Shown: positions 38,111 to 48,720 of the stretch, piece by piece
Layout of the letters: each line of letters begins with the position of its first letter
Position numbering within the stretch: position 1 is the first letter of the stretch
Source of the DNA: Phalacrocorax aristotelis
Lineage: Eukaryota > Chordata > Aves > Suliformes > Phalacrocoracidae
Assembly (NCBI RefSeq): GCF_949628215.1
Contig: NC_134280.1
Location: 45,224,621 to 45,288,620, forward strand
DNA: 64,000 nt
Direction: 5' to 3'
Made by a program: the position numbers and the translations under genes
The notes under the pieces: model-generated
What the model was told of the DNA's origin: nothing
The model's input: only the letters and a program-made list of their open reading frames with translations
The model's database searches: none

Positions 38111-40427
38111 CCTTTTGGCACCTTCTTCCTGCTTCCTAGTGTTGAGCCTCCCACCCCCTAGGAGTATTCATCAAATGTTGCTGCAAGGGGTGCAAGAGCT
38201 GTACCACAGCCAGGTTTGCAATGGTTGCTGCTGATAGGGGGGTACATGGCAGCCTCCTGAAATAGGTACACAGCCAGATTTTTTTTTTCATATTTCTCCT
38301 GAACCCCACAGACCTTGGTCTCAGGACAGTGTAGTGCCCTAGTACAGAATCATTGACCATGAACCCTCCAATGCATGCATGCAATTAGCTGTACCCTTTT
38401 GCATGCTAAATCCTTATCATCATCCTGAGGGTAGCAGAGTGGCAAAAGGCTACACATGCAGCTGGCAGCTACTCCTGTAAGTCTGAAGACTTCAGGAGCT
38501 CTGTATCTATTAACAACAGCTGAAGAACCACAGCTTGAAGCTTATTTTCTTGAGGCTGATCATTGTATATCACCCTTTTAGAAAATTATTTTTTGTTCTT
38601 CTCTTAATTGCTTAGTTTGCTTGATTTGTATCTATAGGTCTGTTTCAGTGGCAGTGATGGAGGAACTAAGCCCACATGCCTCTCACAGATCTTTTTTTTT
38701 TTTCATATAAATATGTAGATAAAACTGCTTTATCTTAACAGCACTGCAAAAGATTATTCAGTGCTCTGTGGACTGTAATACTTCACTATCTGGTGGAAGA
38801 ATACTCCACCACTTTGAGGAAGACAAAATCCCTTTCTTAAAGCATTTACAACCTGAGACAACAGCATACAAAAGCATAAGGAGATAGATATAATCATTGT
38901 AAGCACAAGCCTTTTACTTTCACTTTTGTTTTCACCATGTTTCCTTTTCTTGTAAAAAAAATGCATGACAGCCATATGTGGTCTTCTGTCATTAACTGGC
39001 TATTTCAGTGCCTGAAGTTGGATAGTGTAAACACCTTCCTATCATCTAGCAAGATATTTTAGACCATCATCCTGTTCAAACTGTCCCATTTCTGTAGCAC
39101 AGAATCTCAGAATCGCCTAAGTCAATACAAGTGAAAACACAAGCTTACACCTTCAGGTTAGATCTGACTGTTACAAGGATTTCCCTGCAAAAAACTCTTT
39201 CCCATTTCTGTTAGCTCACACATCTGCCTGATGAAATGCCTCAGTGAGAACCAGAGTATCTCTGACAAATACCAGCCCCTGACAGAGTGGGCTGTCAAGG
39301 AAACTAGTCTGCAACCATCTTTCATTCAGATGTATGTTGGCTTTTCCTTGTGATAGTGAGGGATTCTGGGGCTTTTCCTTGTGATAGTGAGGGATTCTGG
39401 AACTTGTGACTTCTAATGCCAGAATAAAAGTTGCAAATCCCTGACCTGCTTATTCAAGTGGCTGGCAATTTCATTAAAGGGCTTCTTTTCTGGTAAGGCA
39501 TGAACTACAGCCAGGAAATACAAAAGGTCATGTAATTCCCCATGTGACCTGTACTACTAATTCTTAATTCAGAGAAAGCCTTTTTCATACAGCCAATGGT
39601 CAGAAAGGCCCAAGATATCAGTAGAAAATCTCACAACAGGAACAAAGAATCCATAGGTTGTCCAGTGCCTAATATTTTATCATCACACAATATTCATGTC
39701 TGATGTATCAGGAGCTGAAAACCATGTATATGCTTTTGTCATTCTTATACATATCTTGTATCAGAATCTAGATAAAAAATGTGGATAAAGTGACTGTAAA
39801 ATATGTTGTCAGATCTGAACCTTCCCATAAAGTTTAGCTTGCAAAAACAGGCTTTTACCTTTCTGCCTTGGCAAGTCTCTTTCCAATGGCAGATGTGACA
39901 GATAAAAAAGCTATTTGGTTCTGGACATCAGTGTGAATGGCCAGTGAGAAAGGTCATTATTGATATTAGCCTGCTACTGCTTTAAAGAAAAAGAAGCCAT
40001 TTTATTATTGGGTGTTAAAACAAGCAAGTGTAAAGCCGACTTTGAAATATATTTATGGTCCAAGTTTTTTTAGAACAGGATGTGTTAAAAACAAGCAACC
40101 ATGATAGATAGATGCAGTGACTATATGTGCCAAAGCCACAGTTAAATTATACATCTGTACCAGTTACATGCATCAGTGCACACAAAATTCCACAGTCTTT
40201 GGCCTATCACTTGCAGAAGCTCACATACTGCTAATGTTCAATGTTTAGCAGGAGTTCTTTTGTTTTCCTAGGTATAGCAGCAAAAGGCTGCTGCCTGGCT
40301 ATTATTATTATTAATATGATATATGATGAGTCTGTACATCTGTACATCTTACATTTCACAGCATATACAATTTCTGGCAAGAGAAACTTAGCCTTCATAT
40401 ATGAGCAGTTAGAAAACATCTTGCAGA
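38111..40427. other. Intergenic region without a recognisable gene
   Basis: No coding signature is visible. The only structure noted is a perfect two-copy 31-bp tandem repeat at 39,339-39,400 and a weak CR1-tail-like ACAGAATCTCAGAATC near 39,100. Confidence 0.5.
39339..39400. repeat. Tandem duplication, 2 x 31 bp
   Basis: The 31-bp unit beginning GGCTTTTCCTTGTGATAGTG is present twice in perfect head-to-tail copies. The exact identity implies a recent slippage or a constrained sequence. Confidence 0.9.
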
Positions 40428-40431
40428 GGTA

Positions 40432-41049
40432 TGTAACCAGAGTGATGGAATTAACCAACCATGGATGTTGCTATACTCCTTGTACAGCCCTATCCAACTG
40501 GCCATTAAGTCTGGGGACATGGAGTATACCAATCAGTGTATTCTTTGATCTATATTTTAGTCCCTAGGTAATCATTAATGTGAACAAAACAATAGACAAT
40601 GTGCTTCTGTCAGAAAAGGATGACAAAATGTGGTTTCGTGTAGTGGACTGAGAAAACTGGCCAGGACTGCCAAGATTAAAAGCCAATTAGGTAAAAGGTA
40701 ATTCTGGCAGGGGGAGATCGTGACCACCAACTCACGGACCACCGACCCAAGTAATACCACCTACTCAGAAGAGAACAACGGGAAAGGACAACTGAGCCTG
40801 TGCAGTAATTTACATGTGAAGCGAGCAAATTTGTTCCAATCACCAAAAAGAATGATATCGAATATGTATGGATAAGATGAATATGTATATTTTGGGTCTA
40901 TATAAATCACAAGGGAAAGGTGTGTAAGGTACGCATGTTTGGAGGAGCTACCCCCCGTGCATCCAGCGCTGCAGTAAAGAATGCCTGCTCTTTAATACTA
41001 AAATTGGTGTTAAAGACTTATTTTTGATTTTACCACATTTTCAGTAACA
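40432..41049 (+). mobile_element. Solo LTR 1 of a class-I-like ERV, TSD GGTA
   Basis: The 618-bp element begins TGTAACCAGAGTGATGG and ends CATTTTCAGTAACA. It is flanked by GGTA at 40,428-40,431 and 41,050-41,053, a 4-bp target duplication as made by gamma-type retroviral integrases. A TATATAAA box near 40,899 and a terminal AGTAAAGAATGCCTGCTC region fit LTR promoter and R/U5 parts. Orientation is inferred from the TATA position. Confidence 0.9.
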
Positions 41050-41053
41050 GGTA

Positions 41054-42278
41054 TACTATTAAATTATTGCAATGCAGAGAGATTTTGATGTGGTCTTCCT
41101 TCCACAGCAGTCTTTATACAATTCTCAGAACAAGTTGTAGAAAACACAAGAAGATTGCAGCTCATGGATGGACCGAATGCCTTCTCCACTCCAAATCTCT
41201 GTCAATGTATTCTACCCTTAACAGCACCTTCTTCTTTTACATATGGTTTCCAGATCTCAGGGGCTTCTGATATGGCTGTGTTAGATTTCATTAGTACATT
41301 GAAGAAGAAGAACCCATGCTGTGGACAAAACCAATGGTACATTCTTCCAATTCAAGATAGGACCTCATAGCCCTATGATAATGACATTACCTGTTTAACT
41401 ACAGGCTGAATGAAGTAGTTGTTAGGTAAGTCAGCAAATGATTGCGACGGTCTACCTGTAGCAGAGAAAGTTCAGATCAGCAGAGGTAAGCACAAGGATG
41501 TTGCTCAAGGCTTTGGAAGCTCCCGAGCATGAAGAACAAAGGGACTGTTTAGTCAGATTTCTCAGCCCCCTCTCTGTGAGGTTCTTCCCACTACTGAGCA
41601 CAGGGAGAGATGTGCCAGTGGTCCAGCCTGGTGTGGTCACCTTTATGTTCTTGTATAGACAGAAGACATAGCTCAATGTTTTCCTTCTGTGGGCTGAGCT
41701 GGAAGGCCAGTTTCCATGGGCTCAGCGGTTTATTGGGGGATTGTCTCTGCTTAAGTAATCTATGGTGATTCTCTTCTTGATGGGGGGTGGGGAGGGTTGG
41801 AAGTGTCTGACAAGCCTGGTAGGGTGAAGAGAAGGAAGATGAAGGAGAGTGCACTGCATTCATAAGGATGCTGCAGTGTTAAAGAAGAACCTGTAACAAT
41901 TAAAGTGAGAGTCAGATGTGTCAGGGAACCTTTGTGCCAGGGAGGTGAAGATGTCATCTATAATAGAACAAAGGCTGAGTGAGTTGTCACAAATAAGATG
42001 TGAAACATAAAAAAAACCCAAAGTCAAGAAAACTTCATGGCAAAACCTGCATTGCAGAAAGACCAAAAACCCTGAATTTCTAAACATTGCAGTGTACATA
42101 CTTCATTTTTTTCCTGATTCACAGGCATCAACTATATTCCAAAATAGAAAGACAAAGAAGCTCCCAGTAGAACTGGGTATTTTTTCCAGAGCCTTATAAG
42201 GAATATTTTGCTTCTTGCTTACTAGTTCCACTCAGGCCCAGATATAAAGTGACCCAGTATTCTAATAATCCTCTGGCG
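41054..42278. other. Unique spacer between the two solo LTRs
   Basis: This 1.2 kb holds no retroviral internal sequence and no coding signature. Because each neighbouring LTR has its own target duplication, it is host DNA and not the body of a provirus. Confidence 0.65.
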
Positions 42279-42282
42279 ACTA

Positions 42283-42889
42283 TGTAACCAGAGCGATAGA
42301 ATTAACCAACCATGATTGTTGGTATACTCCTTGTACAGCCCTATCCAACTGGCCATTAAGTCTGGGGACATGGAGTATACCAATCAGTGTATTCTTTGAT
42401 CTATATTTTAGTCCCTAGGTAATCATTAATGTGAACAAAACAATAGACAATGTGCTTCTGTCAGAAAAGGATGACAAAAGGTAGTTTCGTGTAGTGGACT
42501 GAGAAAACTGGCCAAGACTGCCGAGACTGAGAGCCAAAAGGGTAAAAGGTAATTCCGGCAGGGGGAGATCGCGACCACTAACTCATGGACCACCGACCCA
42601 AGTAATACCACCTACTCAAAAGAGAACAATAGAAGAAGACAACTGAGTTTGCGCAGTAATCTACATGTGGAACGAGCAAATTTGTACCAATCAGTAGATA
42701 GGACAATAATGAATATGTATGAATAGGTAAATTTTTGATCTATAAATTGTATGGGAAAGGTGTGTAAGGTATGCAGGTTTGGAGGAGCTACCCCCCGTGC
42801 ATCCAGCGCTGCAGTAAAGAATGCCTGCTCTTTAATACTAAATTGGTGTTAAAGAGTTGTTTCTGACTTTACCACATTTTTCAGTAACA
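42283..42889 (+). mobile_element. Solo LTR 2 of the same family, TSD ACTA
   Basis: The 607-bp element is closely similar to 40,432-41,049 throughout. It has the same TGTAACCAGAG start and TTTTTCAGTAACA end. It is flanked by ACTA at 42,279-42,282 and 42,890-42,893. It differs from solo LTR 1 by scattered substitutions and small indels. Confidence 0.9.
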
Positions 42890-43054
42890 ACTAGGTACTC
42901 CTTTTGAAGTACCAGGAAAATGGTTGTATGTGTCACAAAAACAAATCAAAAGATGGCATTTATTGTCCTCTTTCCCAAGTTGGAAAGTCTGAGAAATGAG
43001 GCAAAAATAAATGAGTCAGAGAAAGTTTTGCACTATCACCTCAAAAGAAGACAG

Positions 43055-43085
43055 ACAGTTTTCTATCCCAGCTAAAACCATGACA
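43055..43085 (-). repeat. Copy A 3' LTR stub
   Basis: On the minus strand the tract GGAATAAGGGGTGGATA is followed by TGTCATGGTTTTAGCTGGGA, the start of an LTR that matches the copy C LTR start. Similarity fades after about 25-30 bp. The rest of the LTR is missing. Confidence 0.7.
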
Positions 43086-43167
43086 GTATCCACCCCTTAT
43101 TCCATACCATTTACATCATGCTCAGGTCCCATACATATATCAACCATAGCAGTGATGATATAAAACA

Positions 43168-46100
43168 TTATATAGCAATTAACAGCATACCATTCAGTTC
43201 ATTGGCGTTTTTGCCCAAAATCAAATCCCCTTGAGGCACACACTGGACTTCTCCATCCTCCCACATCACCCACCAAGTGCACCCAGGTCCTCGAGCAAAA
43301 GCAATCCCACAAATGGGTTTGCCTTTGCCGGAGGCAGGAAGAACCCAGACTGTTATCCCCAGCATATTTTTTATGTGCACTACAGGGACTCTATCCCTTT
43401 CCACAGTATGTAGGATTTCTGACTGGGCAGGGCCAGCTTGATTGGCAGACACCCTAGTGTTGACTAACCAGGTGGCTTATGCTAAATGTGTATCACAGTG
43501 TTTAAATGTTCCACACACACCCCCTTGCTCTGAGTGTAGTTTTTTAACAGTCCATTGTATCTTTAAATTTTCCCAGAGGCTGGTGCATGATAGGGGATGT
43601 GACACACCCACTTAATGCCGTGCTCTTTGGCCCAGGTGTCTATGAGGCTATTTCGGAAATGAGTCCTGTTGTCTGACTCAATTCTCTCTGGGGTGCCATG
43701 TCGCCACAGGACTTGTTTCTCAAGACCCAGGATAGTGTTCCGGGCAGTGGCGTGGGGGACAGGATATGTTTCCAGCCAGCCAGTCATTGTTTCTACCATT
43801 GTAAGCACATGGCGCTTGCCTTGGCAGGTCTGTGGGAGTGTGATATAGTCAATTTGCCAGGCGTCCCCATATTTATATTTCAGCCATCGTCCCCCATACC
43901 ACAGAGGCTTTACCCGCTTTGCTTGCTTGATTGCAGCGCACGTTTCACATTCATGGATAGCCTGTGCAATAGTGTCCATGGTCAAGTCCTCAATCACGAG
44001 CCCACCTGTATGTTGCATCTCTCCCTTGATGGCCTGAGGTGTCATGGGCCCACTGAGTGAGAAATAGTTCACCCTTATGCTGCCAGTCCAGATCCACCTC
44101 AGCCACTTCAATCTTGGCAGCCTGATCTACCTGCTGGTTGTTCCGATGTTCTTCAGTGGCCCGACCCTTGGGGACATGAGCATCCACGTGATATACTTTC
44201 ACAACTAGGTTCTCTACTCGGGCAGCAATATCTTGCCACAATGTGGCAGCCCAGATGGGTTTGCCTCTGCGCTGCCAGTTGCTTTGCTTCCATTGCTGCA
44301 GCCAGCCCCACAGGGCATTTGTCACCATCCAGGAGTCAGTATAGAGATAGAGCACTGGCCACTTTTCCCATTCAGCGATGTCTAAGGCCAGTGGGATGGC
44401 CTTTACCTCTGCAAACTGGCTTGATTCACCTTCTCCTTCAGCAGTTTCTGCTACTTGTCGTGTAGGACTCCATACAGCAGCCTTCCATCTCCGGTGCTTT
44501 CCCACAAGGCGGCAGGACCCATCAGTGAACAGGGCATATTGCTTCTCATCTTCTGACAGTTTGTTATACAGTGGGGCTTCTTCAGCACGTGTCACCTCCT
44601 CCTCTGGTGATATTCCAAAATCTTTGCCTTCTAGCAATTCCAAGATTCCTGGGTGACTGGGGTTTCCTACTCGAGCCTGCTGGGTGATCAGTACAACCCA
44701 TTTACTCCATGTAGCATCAGTTGCATGGTGTGTAGAGGACACGTTTCCTTTGAACATCCAGCCCAGCACTGGCAGTCGGGGTGCCAGGAGCAACTGCGCT
44801 TCAGTACCAACCACTTCTGAAGCAGCTTGAACCCCTTCATATGCTGCCAATATCTCTTTTTCAGTTGGAGTATAGCGGGCTTCGGACTTTCTGTATCCCC
44901 GACTCCAAAACCCTAGGGGTCGACCACGGGTCTCCCCTGGCACTTTCTGCCAGAGGCTCCAGGTAGGGCCATACTCCCCAGCTGCAGTGTAGAGCACATT
45001 TTTTACATCCTGTCCTGCCCAGACTGGCCCAAGGGCTGCTGCATGAACTATTTCCTGTTTAGTCTGTTCAAAGGCTTGTCGTTGCTCAGGGCCCCGTTTG
45101 AAATCATTCTTCTTCTGGGTCACTTGAGAGAGGGGGCTTATGATCAGACTGTAATTTGGAATATGGATTCTCCAAAAACCCACAATGCCCAAGAAAGCTT
45201 GTGTTTCCTCTTTGCTAGTTGGTGGAGACATGGCTCTTCTTTTGTTGATCACACCCATGGGGATCTGATTATGTCCATCTTGCCATTCTGATTCCTAAAA
45301 CTGGATCTCTCGTGCGGGTCCCTTCACCTTACTTTGTTTTATGGCAAAACCAGCCTTCAGAAGGATTTGGACTATTTTCTTTCCTTGCTCAAAAATCTCT
45401 TTCGCTATATTGCCCCACACGATGATGTCACATATGTATTGAAGGTGTTCTGGAGCTTCTCCCTGTTCCAGTACAGTCTGAATCAGTCCATGGCAAATGG
45501 TAGGACTGTGTTTCCACCCCTGGGGCAGTCGATTCCAGGTGTACTGGATGCCCCTCCAAGTGCAAGCAAACTGTGGCCTGCACTCTGCTGCCAGAGTGAT
45601 TGAGAAGAATGCATTAGCGATATCAATTGTGGCATACCACTTGGCTGCCTTTGACTCCAGTTCGTACTGAAGTTCTAGCATGTCTGGCACAGCAGTACGT
45701 AGTGGCGGAGTGATTTCGTTCAGGCCATGATAGTCTACTGTTAGCCTCCACTCTCCATTAGACTTCTGCACTGGCCATATGGGACTGTTAAAGGGTGAGC
45801 GGGTCTTCCTGAGGACTCCTTGGCTCCTCAGTTGGTGATGGAGTTTATGGATGGGGATCAGAGAGTCTCGATTGATGCGATATTGCCACCGGTGCACTGT
45901 TGTGGTGGCGATTGGCACCTGTTGTTCTTTGACCTTCAGCAGCCCCACAACAGAAGGGTCCTTTGAGAGACCGGGCAAGGTAGACAGCTGTTTAATTTCC
46001 TCTGTCTCCAAGGCAGCTACACCAAAAGCCCACCTGTACCCTTTTGGGTCCTTGAAATACCCTCTCCTGAGGTAGTCTCTGCCAAGGATGCACAGATCCT

Positions 46101-46371
46101 CTGGGCCAGTCACAACGGGGTGCTTCTGTCACTCATTGCCAGTTAGGCTCACTTCGGCCTCCAATACAGTTAGCTCTTGGGATCCCCCTGTCACTCTAGG
46201 AATACTGATGGGTTCTTCCCCTATATAGTTTGATGGCATTAGGGTGTACTGTGCACCAATGTCCACTAAAGTTTTATACTCCTGTGGGTCGGATGTGCCA
46301 GGCCATTTAATTCACACAGTCCAGTAAGCCTGGTTATCCGTTTCCTCCACCTGGCTGGAGGCAGGGACCCT
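43168..46371 (-). pseudogene. Copy A pro-pol pseudogene (protease, RT, RNase H, integrase)
   Basis: The protein order matches copy B: aspartic protease with D-I-G-A, reverse transcriptase, RNase H, then integrase with an HHCC zinc finger and D,D,E core. Lesions are visible by comparison with B. There is a TGA at 46,312-46,314, shared with B. A paired one-base insertion and deletion near 45,295 creates a stop after RT. A 12-nt in-frame deletion lies near 44,635. A 5-nt deletion near 43,998 shifts the frame after the integrase zinc-finger histidines. A TAA at 43,563-43,565 sits exactly at the catalytic Glu codon of integrase. The RT active site reads Y-I-C-D, as in B. It is not functional. Confidence 0.9.
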
Positions 46372-48246
46372 CTAGTCCCAGTCATGGCATTCACAACTCA
46401 CTTTCTGTAAATGGGAGTCAAGAGTCTCTCTATTAAGCTCAGAAATAAAATCAGCACTTCTGCTCCTCTGTCTGGGGACCTGCTCACTGGAAATTGGAGC
46501 AGCAGCTTTCCTGGCAGAACCTCCCTGAGTGACTGTTCTTCCTTGCAGTTCACGTACCCGTGCCTGTAGGGTCGAGGTAGGCTTGCCATCCCACCTCATC
46601 ATGTCCTCTCTGTGGTCACGCAGGTAGAACCATAGGGTGGCCTGTGGTGTGTATCCTCTCCTTTGAGCAAAAGGGTGCTTATTCCTAACAGCTGACACAC
46701 TACTCTGTAGAGGTGGGGAGCAGGACATGTCTTCTTTGAGTTGCTGGACCTCTTGGGATAGTTTCTCCACAGCAGAGACTAGTGAAGAAGAGAGATTTGT
46801 TTCGTAATCCCGGAGTCTATCTATCACCTCTGCCACCGTTGGTGCCTTGTCCCCTCTTTCCAGGACATTACTGCCAATGAGTTTGCATAGAAGGATGGTG
46901 CGCTCCGTACAAACTTCCGCCACATGGGTCGTGTGCACTCGGCTTCATCTGGATCTTTGGATGACTGTTGATCGTCCAGGTCACCATAAATCACCTCAAG
47001 CACAGCTAATTCCCTTAGATACTGGATGCCTTTCTCCATAGTTGTCCATTTTCCTAGGCGATATGTAACATCTTCTTTAAAGGGATACCTTTCCTTCACT
47101 CCAGACAGGAATCGCCTCCAGAGGCTGAGGGCTTGTGTTCTTTTTCCAATTGACGTGTCAATGACCCCTTCCCCAGAAAGGGATCCTAATTGTTTGGCTT
47201 CTTTTCCCTCTGGTTCCAGGCTACTGGCCCCATTATCTCAGCATCGGAGCAGCCAGGTGGCAATGGGCTCACCTGAACAACAGCTGACATCTTTTCTCAT
47301 ATCTTGCAGCTCACTCAAGGACAGGGATCGGGTGGTCTCCATTTCATTTATGACTTCTTCCTCCTCTCCCCGCGATGGCCCTGCTTCTTCATCATCCCGT
47401 TCTAAACAAGTTGATGTCCGCTTCCAATATTTCGTCTTGTGTATGGAGGCGACTGATACTGGCATGGGTTGATTCTCTGAGTCAGCTCCAGTACTTGTCG
47501 TGGGGGTTTGAGTGGCTGCAGTGCCTGTCACTTTTTCTTTCAATCCAGAGACCTTCTCTTCCCCTTGGGAGCACTGAATACTGTTGAGCAGGGCTCAGTA
47601 CGCATGGGCCAGGCCCCAGCACGTTGCAGTGATCTGTGTCTCTGGAGTTCCCAGCGTAACAACATACTTTCTCCAAATATTCTAGTAGTTTTTCAGGATT
47701 CTGCACTTGTTCAGGGGTGAAACTCCAAAACACTGGGGGTGCCCACTGCCCTAGGTATTTGCCCATGCTATCCCACATGCCCTGCTACTCATCACTATCA
47801 AGCCTTGGGGCAGATTTCTGGGTAATATTCTTAAGTTGCTTAGTCAAAACTAAAACAACATGCCCAAAAACTAACAATAAGTATACCTTAACCACCCAAG
47901 GATGTTCAAGATACAAAAAGGTTGTTGTAATAAAGGCAGAGACATCATAGAAAAAAGTTGCAAAGATACCATTCTGTATTTCCTCCATATAAAATCTCTC
48001 CAAGGAGGCGGTATAATTGCTAATAGCCTCAACAAGGTGGTATCCAAAGTACAGTAAGGGTTTCAGCAAAAACCCCAAATACCAGATAAAGCTGAAAACG
48101 AGTGTTTGTATAACAAATCTCGTAGGCAAAACGTTACTAATCACAGCAGAACACAGCAGGCTAAACAAACCAACACCAACTGCAAAAATTACAACATGGT
48201 GCTGTGACCAGCAGCTGTTTTTATCTCCAACCCTTGAGCCCCACAT
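46372..48246 (-). pseudogene. Copy A gag pseudogene
   Basis: The N-terminal part (48,246-47,785) has three strongly hydrophobic segments. A middle part carries one T-Q-T motif and an acidic stretch (RDDEEAGPSRGEEEEV). A capsid-like part (YLRELAVLEVIYGDLDD) follows, then a coiled-coil candidate (SSSLVSAVEKLSQEVQQL) and a basic Ser/Arg-rich tail. No Cys-Cys-His-Cys zinc knuckle is visible. The frame is broken by a TAG at 47,785, a shift near 47,640, a TGA at 47,238 and a shift near 46,855. It ends at the TAG 46,372-46,374, in frame with pol. The first ATG at 48,246 is created at a deletion junction in the primer-binding site, so the true start is uncertain. Confidence 0.8.
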
Positions 48247-48720
48247 TTAGCTGGCAACTCAGCCCCACGCAGTCACTCTCTCACTCCCCCACCGGTGGGA
48301 CAGGGGAGAGAATCAGAAGGGTAACGTTCGTGGGTTGAGATAAGAACAGTTTAATAATTAAAATAAAATTAAAAAAAAACAACAAACAACAAAAATGCAA
48401 TGGAAAGGAAAACAGAGGCGCGAAACCCGGGGTGAGCAGGGGGGATGAACCACCGAAAGAAACCACATGTGACACAGCCACTCACCACCCGCCGACCCAA
48501 CATCGCCCCTCCCCGAGCCGCAACTGTCCCCCTTAATATACTGGTCATGGTGTCACATGGTATGGAATGAACATCCCATTGGCCAGTCGGGGTCAGCTGC
48601 CCCGGCTGCCCTTCCCGGCCTCCCACCGACGCAGCAGAGTGCGGGAAGGTGGAAAGGTCCCCAACTACCACAGGCACCACAGTGAAGAGAATTAACCCCT
48701 TCTCAGCCAAAACCAGCACG
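48246..48720 (-). repeat. Copy A 5' LTR
   Basis: This LTR of about 475 bp is closely related to the copy B LTR. Shared blocks are AACCCCTTCTCAGCCAAAAC, CACATGGTATGGAATGAAC, TGGCCAGTCGGGGTCAGC, AACAGTTTAATAATTAAAAT and AGTCACTCTCTCACTCCCCC. The start has decayed from TG to CG at 48,720. The last bases (CCATGACA) are deleted together with the first part of the primer-binding site. Confidence 0.85.

Larger units (their letters stand above)
43055..48720 (-). mobile_element. ERV-L-like provirus, copy A (env-less, defective)
   Basis: Read on the minus strand the order is 5' LTR (48,720-48,246), damaged primer-binding site, gag (48,246-46,372), pro-pol (46,371-43,168), a short tail with a polypurine-like tract and a ~30 bp stub of a 3' LTR (43,085-43,055). 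No env frame is present. Many frameshifts and stops separate it from copy B, to which it is highly similar over gag and pol. The stretch between pol and 3' LTR is about 110 bp here against about 400 bp in copy B. Confidence 0.88.

Noticed and set aside
40432-42889. A 2.4-kb provirus with two LTRs
   Set aside because: Each LTR has a different 4-bp target duplication and the interior contains no retroviral coding sequence.
43698-44060. Plus-strand frames of 60-150 codons opposite pol in copies A and B
   Set aside because: They mirror the conserved minus-strand pol frame and are duplicated with it; no independent signature.
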